Shown here: one piece after another, positions 1 through 7,233 of the stretch | How the letters are laid out: each line of letters starts with the position of its first letter | How positions within the stretch are numbered: position 1 is the stretch's first letter | Assembly (NCBI GenBank): GCA_035547055.1 | Contig: DASZVN010000010.1 | Span: 1-21,250, forward strand | Reading direction: 5' to 3' | Length of the DNA: 21,250 nt | Source of the DNA: DASZVN01 sp035547055 | Lineage (GTDB): Bacteria > Pseudomonadota > Alphaproteobacteria > Rhizobiales > Methylopilaceae | Notes under the pieces: model-generated | What the model saw: the letters and a program-made list of their open reading frames with translations, nothing else | Databases searched by the model: none | What the model was told of the DNA's origin: nothing | Program-made: the position numbers and the translations under genes

Positions 1-10
1 GGGGGGCGAG

Positions 11-1861
11 GTGCGGCTGGCGATCCTGTCCGCGTGGCTCGTGCTGGCGCTCATGGCCTTCGCAGGCCCGGCGAGCGCCCATCCGCACGTCTGGGTGACG
101 ACGCGCAGCACCATCGTCTTCGACAAGGCCGGGGCGCCGACCGCGATCCGCCAGGAATGGCGCTTCGACGAGATGTTCTCGGCCTTCGCGGTCCAAGGCC
201 TCGACAAGAACCACGACGGCAAATATTCGCGGGCCGAGCTCGCCGACCTCGCCCACACCAACGTCACCTCGCTCGCCGATTTCGGCTATTTCACCTTCGT
301 CAAGGAAGGCAAGGCCAAGTACGGCTTCAAGGCGCCGACCGACTACTGGCTGAGCTATGACGGCCACCAGCTCACGCTGCACTTCACGCTGCCGTTCGCC
401 CAGGCGCCGCCAGCCGGCACGTCCTTCGCGGTCGAGATCTACGACCCCACCATCTTCGTCGATTTCGAGCTGGAGAAGACGCGGGCCGCCGCACTCCAGG
501 ATGCACCGAAGGGCTGCGGCGTGAAGGCCTATCCGCCGGCCGGCGGCGACATGACGGCGCAGACCTCGAAGATCTCGGAATCGTTCTTCACCCAGCTCAC
601 GGCGCGCAGCTCCTACGGCGAGCGCTACGCCAACGTCATCGCCGTGACCTGCGCCGGCGGCCATCCGGCGGTCGCCGCCGCGCCGGTCGCGCCGCCGCCC
701 CCGCCGGTGCAGCGGGACGCGAAGGCGCCGACCATCGTGGTCGCCCCGCTGCCGGCGGAAGACGCCACCGTCGCCGACGCTCCCGGCGACGACGACCCCG
801 CCTACGAGGAGAGCGACGAGGCGAGCCTCCGCGACGTGCCGATCGTCCGCGTCGAGACCGCCTGGCAGATGGCCTGGCTGCGCCCGATGGCGGCGTTGCC
901 GGCACCGCCGAAGCCGGCCGCGCCGCCGCCGTCGCCCGCCGCGGCGCCGGGCAGCGCTGCGCTTGGCGCCTTCGGCATCCTCCGTCCCGACGGCGCGGGG
1001 CCGGGCTCGTCGCGCTTCTTCGGCTGGATCGTGGCCGAGCAGGCGCGCTTCTACCAGGCGCTGTCGCATGCGCTCAGCCGGAGCCGCGCCGACGGCTCCG
1101 CGCTCCTGCTGCTCGCCGGCCTCAGCTTCGCCTACGGCGTCTTCCACGCCGCCGGGCCGGGCCACGGCAAGACGGTGATCGCCTCCTACCTCGTCGCGAC
1201 CGGCGAGACCTTCCGCCGCGGCGTCGCCCTGTCCTTCGCGGCGGCCGGGGCGCAGGCGCTGTGCGCGATTGCGATCGTGTCGCTGTTCGCCGTCCTGCTC
1301 GGGCTGACCGGCAAGGCGATCGGGCTCGCCGCGTGGTGGCTCGAGGCGGCGAGCTATGCCGTCGTCATGGTGCTCGGCGCGATGCTGGTGTGGCGCAAGG
1401 CGGCCGCGCTCGTGGCGGCGCTCGCGCCGGGCGGCGGACGCCTCGCCGTCGCGACGCCCGGCGGCGGCGGCTTCCTGTTCCGCCACGCCCATGTGCCGGA
1501 GCCGGCGACGCTCGCGGGCCGCTTCGACTGGCGCCGCGCCGCCTCCGCCGTGGTCGCGGTCGGCATCCGGCCATGCTCGGGCGCGCTGATCATCCTGGTC
1601 TTCGCGCTGGCCCAGGGCCTGCTCTGGACCGGCATCGCCGCGACGCTCGCGATGGCGGTCGGCACCGCGCTGACGGTGACGCTGATCGCGACGCTCGCGG
1701 TCACTGCCAAGGCGTTCGCCTTGCGCCTGGCCTCGGTCAGCCCGGGCGGCGGCGGGGCGGTCTTGGTCCACGGCTGCGAGGTGCTGGCCGGGCTCGTGGT
1801 GCTGGCCTTCGGCGCGACCTTCCTCGTCGGCCTGCTCCTCGGCGGCGCCGCGTACGGCTAG
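11..1861 (+). CDS. DUF1007-NicO fusion: putative Ni/Co-type metal transporter with periplasmic domain
   Basis: This 616-aa protein joins two families usually seen as separate neighbouring genes. A signal peptide (residues 1-23, ending ASA) precedes HPHVWV, the typical mature start of DUF1007 proteins. The periplasmic domain (about 24-215) carries an EF-hand-like loop at 65-76 (D65, N67, D69, G70, E76). A Pro/Ala-rich, acidic linker covers about 212-320. The C-terminal 270 residues are a multi-helix NicO/RcnA-type transporter with FHAAGPGHGK (H379, H385) and GIRPCSGA (518-525). Members of this family move Ni or Co, often outward; the substrate and direction here are inferred. The GTG start at 11 gives a clean signal peptide, but only 10 bases lie upstream and the frame is open to the window edge, so the start is not certain. 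It converges on the znu operon, which suggests a metal-homeostasis locus. Confidence 0.85.
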   Translation: MRLAILSAWLVLALMAFAGPASAHPHVWVTTRSTIVFDKAGAPTAIRQEWRFDEMFSAFAVQGLDKNHDGKYSRAELADLAHTNVTSLADFGYFTFVKEGKAKYGFKAPTDYWLSYDGHQLTLHFTLPFAQAPPAGTSFAVEIYDPTIFVDFELEKTRAAALQDAPKGCGVKAYPPAGGDMTAQTSKISESFFTQLTARSSYGERYANVIAVTCAGGHPAVAAAPVAPPPPPVQRDAKAPTIVVAPLPAEDATVADAPGDDDPAYEESDEASLRDVPIVRVETAWQMAWLRPMAALPAPPKPAAPPPSPAAAPGSAALGAFGILRPDGAGPGSSRFFGWIVAEQARFYQALSHALSRSRADGSALLLLAGLSFAYGVFHAAGPGHGKTVIASYLVATGETFRRGVALSFAAAGAQALCAIAIVSLFAVLLGLTGKAIGLAAWWLEAASYAVVMVLGAMLVWRKAAALVAALAPGGGRLAVATPGGGGFLFRHAHVPEPATLAGRFDWRRAASAVVAVGIRPCSGALIILVFALAQGLLWTGIAATLAMAVGTALTVTLIATLAVTAKAFALRLASVSPGGGGAVLVHGCEVLAGLVVLAFGATFLVGLLLGGAAYG

Positions 1862-1873
1862 AGGCCGATGCGG

Positions 1874-1908
1874 GTAGGATGGCATCGGCTCGCCGATGCC
1901 GATCCTAC
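1874..1908. repeat. Palindrome between convergent genes (bidirectional terminator / REP-like)
   Basis: GTAGGAT plus GGCATCGGC is mirrored by GCCGATGCC plus ATCCTAC around a 2-base centre, with one unpaired G at 1901, giving about 16 base pairs. It fills the space between the stop codons of the two convergent genes. There is no clear T-run on either side. The core GGCATCGGC/GCCGATGCC recurs at 10196-10222, so it is probably a dispersed repeat that may also act as a terminator. Confidence 0.7.
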
Positions 1909-1911
1909 GGC

Positions 1912-2187
1912 TCAGAACCCGAGGGTCGCGAGGGCGGCGCGGACGTCGATCTCGGTCAGGGCGCGGGCCTCGCCGTTCAGGCTGACGGCGGCGGATTTCC
2001 GGCCCGGCGGCGTGATCAGGACGATGGTCTGGATGTCGGTGCAGCCGGGGTCGGGGCAGACGATCTGGCGCACCAGGATGTCGCCGCCGCCTTCGCCCAG
2101 CGCCGCCCGCGCCCACGCCTCGACCCGGGCGAGGCCCGCCCTCTCCTCGGGGTCGCGCTCGCGCCGCCGGAACAGGCCGAGCGCCAT
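1912..2187 (-). CDS. Small conserved-looking protein with CxxxxC motif, last gene of znu operon
   Basis: This 91-aa soluble protein begins MALGLFRRRERD. I chose the ATG at 2187 because the znuB stop codon ends at 2189, leaving one base between the genes, which points to translational coupling. An upstream in-frame ATG at 2253 would overlap znuB by 65 bases. The protein has a basic N terminus, a helix (about 17-30), then a beta-rich part with C44-P-D-P-G-C49 and no membrane segment. I recall similar small proteins in Rhizobiales but cannot name a function. The cysteine pair and operon position suggest metal binding or a role linked to Zn import, which is inference. In many bacteria zur itself occupies such a position, but this protein has no resemblance to the Fur family. 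Confidence 0.7.
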   Translation of the reverse strand: MALGLFRRRERDPEERAGLARVEAWARAALGEGGGDILVRQIVCPDPGCTDIQTIVLITPPGRKSAAVSLNGEARALTEIDVRAALATLGF

Positions 2188-2188
2188 C

Positions 2189-3007
2189 TCAGCCGCCGTG
2201 CTGGTGGGCCGCGGCGGCGACGCGCCGGCCGCGCGGCAGCAGGCTGAGCCCATAGGCCGCGACGCTGACGAGGGTGATCCACGAGCTCGCCGGCCAGTCG
2301 GTGTAGTAGGCCAGCACGAGGCCGGCCCAGGCCTCGGCCAGCGCCAGCACCGCCGCGAGCAGGACGCCCGCGCCGAGGCGCCCGGTCAGCCGGGTCGCGG
2401 TCGCCGCGGGCCCGATCAGCAGCGTGAACACCAGGAGCACGCCGACGATCTGCGACGCCTCCGCCACCGCGATGCCGACCGTCGCCAGGAACAGCACGCC
2501 GAGCAGGCGGAGCGACACCCCCTTGGCCTCGGCGAGCTCGGGGTGGAGCGTCGCGAACACCAGCGGCCGCGCCATCGCCGCCATCAGCGCGAGACAGGCG
2601 AGGGCGAGCAGCGCGAGCCAGCCGAGCGTCGCGCGGCCGACCGCGAGCACGTTGCCGAACAGGAGCGCGGTCGCCTGGTTCGCCCCCGCCGTGTAGAAAT
2701 GGACGAACAGCAGGCCGAGGCCGAGCGCGAGCGCCAGCACCATGCCGATGGCGAGGTCGCGCTGCGCCAGCCGGTCGCCGAGGAGCCCCATCGCGACCCC
2801 GGCGCCGACGCTGAGGACGAGGAGGCCCGCCAGCGGCGGCAGGCCGATCAGGAGCGCGCCGGTGGCGCCGGCGAAGCCGACATGGGACAGCGCGTGGCCG
2901 GCGAAGGCCTGGGCGCGCAGCACCACGAAATAGCCCACGACGCCCGCCACCGCCGCGACGATGCCGGCGGCGGCGAAGGCGTTTCGCATGAAGTCATAGT
3001 GCAGCAT
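2189..3007 (-). CDS. znuB: Zinc/manganese-type ABC transporter permease ZnuB
   Basis: This 272-aa protein is almost entirely membrane-spanning (about eight hydrophobic segments) and belongs to the ABC-3 metal permease family. The family stretch VVLRAQAFAGHALSHVGFAG lies near residues 28-47, and GVSLRLLGVLFLATVGIAVA is the usual permease region that contacts the ATPase. It imports a divalent metal, most likely Zn2+, with ZnuC and ZnuA. I placed the start at the ATG at 3007 (MLHYDFMRNAF), overlapping the end of znuC by 14 bases; an ATG at 2989 (MRNAF) is the alternative. Further upstream the frame is only a shadow of znuC. The gene is followed after one base by the CxxxxC protein. Confidence 0.9.
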   Translation of the reverse strand: MLHYDFMRNAFAAAGIVAAVAGVVGYFVVLRAQAFAGHALSHVGFAGATGALLIGLPPLAGLLVLSVGAGVAMGLLGDRLAQRDLAIGMVLALALGLGLLFVHFYTAGANQATALLFGNVLAVGRATLGWLALLALACLALMAAMARPLVFATLHPELAEAKGVSLRLLGVLFLATVGIAVAEASQIVGVLLVFTLLIGPAATATRLTGRLGAGVLLAAVLALAEAWAGLVLAYYTDWPASSWITLVSVAAYGLSLLPRGRRVAAAAHQHGG

Positions 3008-3860
3008 CGTGCCGATGGCCGTGATGGCTGTGGTCGTGGCCGTGCGCGTGGCCATGGTCGTGGCGGTGTTCGTCGTGCTCCATGTCGTAGCCGCCGGCCA
3101 TGACGAAGATGCGCCCGCCGGCGCGCAGCACCTCGATGTCCATGCCGTAGAGCCGCGACAGCACCGGGGCGGTGACGACCTCCTCGATCGGCCCGAGCGC
3201 GGCATGGCCGCCGCCGAGATAGAGCACGCGGTCGATCGCGCCGATCAGCGGGTTGACCTCGTGGGCGCTGAACAGGACGGTCAGCTTCAGCTCGTCGCGC
3301 AGCCGGCGCACCAGCTCGATCGTCGCCTTCTGGTGGGCGAGGTCGAGGCTGATCAGCGGCTCGTCGAGCAGGAGGATGCGCGGCTCGCCGACCAGGGCCT
3401 GGGCGATCAGGAGGCGCTGGCGCTCGCCGCCCGACATGGCGCCGAGCGGGCGATCGGCCAGGGCCTGCGCCCCGGCGAGGTCGAGCGCACGGTCGGCGGC
3501 GCGGGCACGGGCGCGGCCAACCGGCAGGCCCCAGCGGTGGCCGTCGACCGCGCTCGTCACCACCTCGCGGCCGTTGAGGCGGAGGTCGCCGAGGCCGCTG
3601 CGGCTCTGCGGCAGGTAGCCGATCGCCGGATTGCCGCGCCCGACCGGCGCGCCGAGCACGCGGATCGCGCCGCGCGCCGGCCTCACCAGGCCGAGGGCGG
3701 CCCGCATCAGCGTGGTCTTGCCGGCGCCGTTCGGGCCGAGCAGGCCGATGAACTCGCCGGTCCCGATCGCGAGCGAGACGTCCTCGAGCACGCGCCGGCC
3801 GCCGAGCTGGAGGCTCACGCGGTCGAAGGCCAATGCGGCGTCAGCGCGAAGGAGCTGCAA
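2994..3860 (-). CDS. znuC: Zinc ABC transporter ATP-binding protein ZnuC with histidine-rich C-terminal tail
   Basis: This 288-aa cytoplasmic ATPase energises the ZnuB channel. The ABC elements are in order: Walker A GPNGAGKT (42-49), Q-loop Q85, signature MSGGER (142-147), Walker B ILLLDEP (162-168) and H-loop H200 in SAHEVN. The catalytic core is intact. After about residue 258 comes a tail with 12 histidines in about 28 residues, alternating with Asp and Gly, ending at 288; it is likely to bind Zn in the cytosol. The znuA stop lies inside the start of this gene (20-base overlap), and the 3' end overlaps znuB by 14 bases, so the three genes are tightly coupled. Zinc rather than manganese is inferred from the His tail and the upstream Zur-like palindrome. 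Confidence 0.92.
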   Translation of the reverse strand: MQLLRADAALAFDRVSLQLGGRRVLEDVSLAIGTGEFIGLLGPNGAGKTTLMRAALGLVRPARGAIRVLGAPVGRGNPAIGYLPQSRSGLGDLRLNGREVVTSAVDGHRWGLPVGRARARAADRALDLAGAQALADRPLGAMSGGERQRLLIAQALVGEPRILLLDEPLISLDLAHQKATIELVRRLRDELKLTVLFSAHEVNPLIGAIDRVLYLGGGHAALGPIEEVVTAPVLSRLYGMDIEVLRAGGRIFVMAGGYDMEHDEHRHDHGHAHGHDHSHHGHRHDAAL

Positions 3861-4713
3861 GGGCGTGTTCCACCGCGGCGAGCTCGTCTTCCATCCATTG
3901 CTGGTAGGACTTGCCCGCCGGCGCGGTTTCGGTGACGCCGACGACCGGCACGCCCGAGGCCTTGGCGAGCTTCAGGAGCCGCTCCGTCATCTCGTCGGTG
4001 ACCTGGCTGTTGTAGAAGAGGAGGCGGACCTTACGCGTCTCGAGGTCGTTTTGGAATGCGGCAACGTCCCGCGCGCTGGGCTCGGTATCGTTCATCACCG
4101 CGATCTGGAAGCGCTCGTTCCGCATCGCGAAGCCGAGCGCCGCCGCCATGTAGCCGAACACCGGCTCCGTCGCCGTCACCGCGACGCCCGGATGGGCCGC
4201 GCGGATCGCCGCGATGCGGTCGCGGATCGGCTTCAGCGACGCCTGGAAGGTGGCGAGCCGGCGCGCGTAGCCCGCCGCATCGGCAGGGTCGAGGCGTTCG
4301 AGATCGCCCGCGACCGCCGCGGCGACGGCGGGCATGGTCTTCGGATCGTACCAGAGATGGGGGTTGTCTCCCGCCCTGGCGCCGACGAGATCCGCGGCGA
4401 CGACGGCCGCCCGGTGCGGCGCGGGCGAGGCCGTGAGCAGCCGCGCCATCCAGGGGTCGTAGTCGGCGCCGTTGTAGACGACGAGCGCGGCACCGGCGAG
4501 CGCCCGCGCGGTCGAGGGACTGGCCTCGAACTCGTGCGGATCCTGGTTGGGATTGCTGAGGATGGTGGTGACCGCGACATGGCTCCCGCCGATCTGGCGA
4601 AGCACGTCGCCATAGAAGTTCTCTGCGGCGACCGCCTTCACCGCCGGCGCGGCCCACGCCTCGCCCGCTCCGGCCGCGAGCAGCGCCGTGGCCAGCAACA
4701 AAGCCGTCTTCAT
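3841..4713 (-). CDS. znuA: Periplasmic metal-binding protein of the ZnuABC importer (ZnuA/TroA family)
   Basis: This 290-aa secreted solute-binding protein captures metal in the periplasm for ZnuBC. The signal peptide covers residues 1 to about 22 (GEAWA, then APAVKA). Two expected His ligands are visible: H60 in QDPHEFE and H119 in NPHLWYDP. At the third ligand position the sequence reads ATEPVFGY, giving E183 where classical ZnuA has His. The His-rich loop of enterobacterial ZnuA is missing. First gene of the operon, with a strong Shine-Dalgarno (GGGGGAGAG) just before the ATG. A Zur-like palindrome 55 bases upstream implies repression when zinc is plentiful. A Glu ligand also occurs in Mn-binding relatives such as PsaA, so metal specificity is not settled by this protein alone. 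Confidence 0.9.
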   Translation of the reverse strand: MKTALLLATALLAAGAGEAWAAPAVKAVAAENFYGDVLRQIGGSHVAVTTILSNPNQDPHEFEASPSTARALAGAALVVYNGADYDPWMARLLTASPAPHRAAVVAADLVGARAGDNPHLWYDPKTMPAVAAAVAGDLERLDPADAAGYARRLATFQASLKPIRDRIAAIRAAHPGVAVTATEPVFGYMAAALGFAMRNERFQIAVMNDTEPSARDVAAFQNDLETRKVRLLFYNSQVTDEMTERLLKLAKASGVPVVGVTETAPAGKSYQQWMEDELAAVEHALAAPSR

Positions 4714-4768
4714 CGACTCTCCCCCGATTTCCGCCGTGCAGCCTGGCGGCCCCGCGCCGCCAATCTGT

Positions 4769-4786
4769 GTTATGTTATATCATAAC
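4769..4786. promoter_or_regulatory. Zur-type operator (inverted repeat)
   Basis: GTTATGTTATATCATAAC has perfect 6-base outer arms (GTTATG/CATAAC) around an AT-rich centre, standing out in GC-rich surroundings. It matches the general form of alphaproteobacterial Zur sites. It lies 55 bases upstream of the znuA ATG and overlaps the predicted -10 element, fitting repression by Zn-loaded Zur. The divergent aldehyde dehydrogenase start is about 100 bases away on the other side, so an effect there is possible but not indicated. Confidence 0.8.
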
Positions 4787-4801
4787 CGACCTGCTCGACA
4801 A
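4774..4801 (-). promoter_or_regulatory. Putative sigma-70-type promoter of znuACB
   Basis: Read on the minus strand, TTGTCG (4801-4796) and TATAAC (4779-4774) are separated by 16 bases. The -10 lies within the Zur-type palindrome, so bound repressor would block polymerase. This is a sequence match only. Confidence 0.5.
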
Positions 4802-4884
4802 GCGGCATCGGGCGGCAGGGGAGCCCATGGTCGGTCCGGCGCGCTATAGTCCGCCGGAAGACCGTCTCGATCAGGAGAGCCGCC

Positions 4885-6297
4885 ATGGCCGAAGCCGCCA
4901 CCCGGGCCAAGTCCGCCGCGCCACAGTTCCCGACCGTCGACCCTGCGACCGGCGAGCCCGGCCGCACCTATGACGGCCACACGCCGGCCGAGGCCCACGC
5001 CATCGTCGCGCTGGCCCGCCGCGCGTTCGAGGACTGGCGCGAGACCCCGTTCGCCGAGCGGGCGCGGCTGATGAAGGCGGCCGCCGCCGTGCTGCGCCGC
5101 GATCGCGACGAGCTCGCGACCCTGATGACGGTCGAGATGGGCAAGACCGCGAAGGAGGGACGCGCCGAGATCGACAAGTGCGCCTTCAACTGCGACTATT
5201 TCGCCGACAATGCGGAAGCGTTCCTGGCCCGGCGCCCGGTCGACCTCGGCGGGCCGAAGGCGTTCGTCACCTACAATCCGCTCGGCGTGATCCTCGCTAT
5301 CATGCCGTGGAACTTCCCGTTCTGGCAGGTCTTCCGCTTCGCCGCGCCGTCGCTGATGGCCGGCAACGCCGCGGTCCTGAAGCACGCGAGCAACGTGCCG
5401 GGCTGCGCGCTCGCGATCGAGAAGGTGTTTCGCGAGGCGGGCTTCCCGGAGAACCTGTTCCGCACGCTCCTGGTGCCGAGCCGCGACGTGAAGGCGCTGA
5501 TCGAGGACGGCGACGTCGCCGCGGTGACGCTGACCGGCAGCGTCGAGGCCGGCCGCCGGGTCGCCGAGGCCGCCGGTGCAGCGCTCAAGAAATGCGTGCT
5601 CGAGCTCGGCGGCAGCGACGCCTACGTGATCCTCGCCGACGCAGACATCGCCCGCGCCGCCGAGATCGCGACCAACGCGCGCCTCGTCAACGGCGGACAG
5701 AGCTGCATCGCCGGCAAGCGCTTCGTCGTCGTCCGCCCGATCCGCGAGCGCTTCGAGCAGGCGCTGGCGGAGAAGATGGCGGCGATCGTGCCGGGCGAGC
5801 CGGGCGATCCCGACACCCGGGTCGGCCCGCTGGTCAGCGTCGCGGCCCGCGACGAGATCCACGCCCAGGTCGAGGCCAGCCTCGCCAAGGGGGCGCGTCT
5901 TCTCGCCGGCGGCAAGGTCCCGGCACGGCCGGGCGCGTGGTATCCGCCGACGGTGCTGGGCAATGTCAGGCCCGGGATGGCGGCCTATGACGAGGAGGTG
6001 TTCGGCCCGGTCGCCGCGGTGATCGAGGCCGTCGACGAGGCCGACGCCATCGCCATCGCCAATTCCTCACGCTTCGGCCTCGGCTCGGGCGTCATCACCT
6101 CCGACCTCGCCCGCGGCGAGGCCATCGCCGCCGAGCGGCTCGAGGCCGGCATGAGCTTCGTCAACGAGGCCGTGCGCTCCGATCCGCGGCTGCCGTTCGG
6201 CGGGATCAAGGATAGCGGGTACGGTCGCGAAGTGTCCGACTTCGGCATCCGCGAATTCGTCAACGTCAAGTCGGTCCTGGTGAACGACAAGGCGTGA
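4885..6297 (+). CDS. NAD(P)-dependent aldehyde dehydrogenase, succinate-semialdehyde type
   Basis: This 470-aa cytoplasmic enzyme oxidises an aldehyde to its acid. The sequence style (VEMGKTAKEGRAEIDKCA; ELGGSDAYVIL) resembles succinate-semialdehyde dehydrogenases of the Sad/YneI group, which feed 4-aminobutyrate carbon into the TCA cycle. Family residues are present: N143 in MPWNFP, general base E240 in ELGGSD, catalytic C274 in GQSCIAGKR, and the EEVFGPV and PFGGIKDSGYGRE blocks. Length is usual for the family. The ATG at 4885 follows AGGAGAG at a good distance; a -10-like TATAGT lies at 4845-4850 without an obvious -35. It appears monocistronic, with no GABA transaminase nearby. The substrate is inferred from family resemblance. 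Confidence 0.9.
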   Translation: MAEAATRAKSAAPQFPTVDPATGEPGRTYDGHTPAEAHAIVALARRAFEDWRETPFAERARLMKAAAAVLRRDRDELATLMTVEMGKTAKEGRAEIDKCAFNCDYFADNAEAFLARRPVDLGGPKAFVTYNPLGVILAIMPWNFPFWQVFRFAAPSLMAGNAAVLKHASNVPGCALAIEKVFREAGFPENLFRTLLVPSRDVKALIEDGDVAAVTLTGSVEAGRRVAEAAGAALKKCVLELGGSDAYVILADADIARAAEIATNARLVNGGQSCIAGKRFVVVRPIRERFEQALAEKMAAIVPGEPGDPDTRVGPLVSVAARDEIHAQVEASLAKGARLLAGGKVPARPGAWYPPTVLGNVRPGMAAYDEEVFGPVAAVIEAVDEADAIAIANSSRFGLGSGVITSDLARGEAIAAERLEAGMSFVNEAVRSDPRLPFGGIKDSGYGREVSDFGIREFVNVKSVLVNDKA

Positions 6298-6390
6298 GCC
6301 GCGGCGTTGTCATTTTCCGTCCGAGGGCAATTCGGTTCAACAACCTATGCGATTAACCACCTGATGATGTAATTGATGCGGACGACAAAC

Positions 6391-6405
6391 TTAATGCTAT
6401 GTTAA
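6391..6405. promoter_or_regulatory. CtrA-type binding box (TTAA-N7-TTAA)
   Basis: TTAATGCTATGTTAA is an exact match to the full two-half-site CtrA consensus TTAA-N7-TTAA; on the minus strand the first half reads TTAAC, closer still. It ends 28 bases before the TTG start of the BA14K-like gene, in an AT-richer pocket (about 6300-6415). Being symmetric apart from the spacer, it could be read in either direction, but only the plus-strand gene lies close by. Confidence 0.6.
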
Positions 6406-6433
6406 GCAACGCAAATGGCGTTGGAGTACCGGG

Positions 6434-7042
6434 TTGTCGCGTTCATTCAGTGGCCGTCTCATCGGCGCAGGGTGGTCGCTTAGCCTTGGCTTGATTGTGG
6501 TTCAAGGCGCAGCGGCGGCCACGACGACGGTCACGACCGTCCCCGTTGTCGCGGTCGACAGCGGCGTCGTCGTGACGCGGGTCGACCGGACCTTTGCCAT
6601 CGCCGCGGCGATGGCGAGCCGGCTGCAGGCCATGGCGGCGGCTGCCGCAGCGGAGTCCGCCAAGGCCGCGCCGCCGCCTGCCGCCGTGCGGCCGGCGGCC
6701 CCGGCGTCAGCCGCTCCCGCGCCGGCGATCGCGGCACTGGCGCCGGCCGCGATTGTCCGCACCGGCCGTTCCGCGCTCCGCCGGTCCGATGCCGAGGATC
6801 GCGTGCACGACGTCGAGAGGGCGAGCCGCTTTGCGCTCTGCTCGCACTACCGCACCTTCGATGCCGCGACCGGGACCTATCGCGGCTTCGACGGCGTCAC
6901 CCATGCCTGCCGGCCCGGCGAAGGGCACGGCGCCGGCTCCGGCGCTGCCAGGGCGGCACCCGCGCCCGCGGGCCCGGTGAACGCCGCCGTGGTTGCGAAA
7001 ACTTCGCTGGCGCCGAGCGGCAGCTACGCCTTCCCCTGGTGA
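6434..7042 (+). CDS. Secreted BA14K-like protein
   Basis: This 202-aa protein has an N-terminal signal peptide (about 1-28, ending GAAA), a long Ala/Pro-rich low-complexity middle (about 50-112), and near the C terminus a BA14K-like motif. In that motif C136-S-H-Y-R-T-F-D is followed by TGTYRGFDG and a second Cys in THAC. BA14K-like domains form the C-terminal part of a Brucella immunoreactive protein and are frequent in Rhizobiales surface or periplasmic proteins; lectin-like activity has been proposed. The two cysteines may form a disulphide. The TTG start at 6434 is supported by GGAG seven bases upstream. A CtrA box directly upstream suggests cell-cycle control. The exact role is unknown. 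Confidence 0.75.
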   Translation: MSRSFSGRLIGAGWSLSLGLIVVQGAAAATTTVTTVPVVAVDSGVVVTRVDRTFAIAAAMASRLQAMAAAAAAESAKAAPPPAAVRPAAPASAAPAPAIAALAPAAIVRTGRSALRRSDAEDRVHDVERASRFALCSHYRTFDAATGTYRGFDGVTHACRPGEGHGAGSGAARAAPAPAGPVNAAVVAKTSLAPSGSYAFPW

Positions 7043-7046
7043 GGCT

Positions 7047-7085
7047 GCCGCCGACCGGCTTGAGCCGGCGGCTGAAATATCTATC
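7047..7085 (+). terminator. Weak terminator-like hairpin after the BA14K-like gene
   Basis: CCGGC-TTGA-GCCGG (7055-7068) extends to GCCG/CGGC with a 4-base bulge and is followed by an AT-rich stretch including CTATCTTTA. It lies just after the stop codon. The T-run is poor, so this is tentative. Confidence 0.35.
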
Positions 7086-7233
7086 TTTACGGGACCAGGC
7101 CGGGCCCCTCTGGCAGGCGCGAAAGCACCTGCGATGTCGGACTGGTTGTCGCGACGACGACGGACCGGCTCGGCATGACGCCCTCGACCATCACTGCGAT
7201 CCCGCCCGCAGCCCTCCGCCTCGGAGCGCGCCG

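Noticed and set aside
6345..6367. Second CtrA site at TTAACC (6353)
   Set aside because: Only a half-site; no second TTAA at the required spacing.
7075..7233. Possible yybP-ykoY manganese riboswitch before the TerC gene
   Set aside because: The conserved GGGGAGUA-type segment and its partner are not visible.
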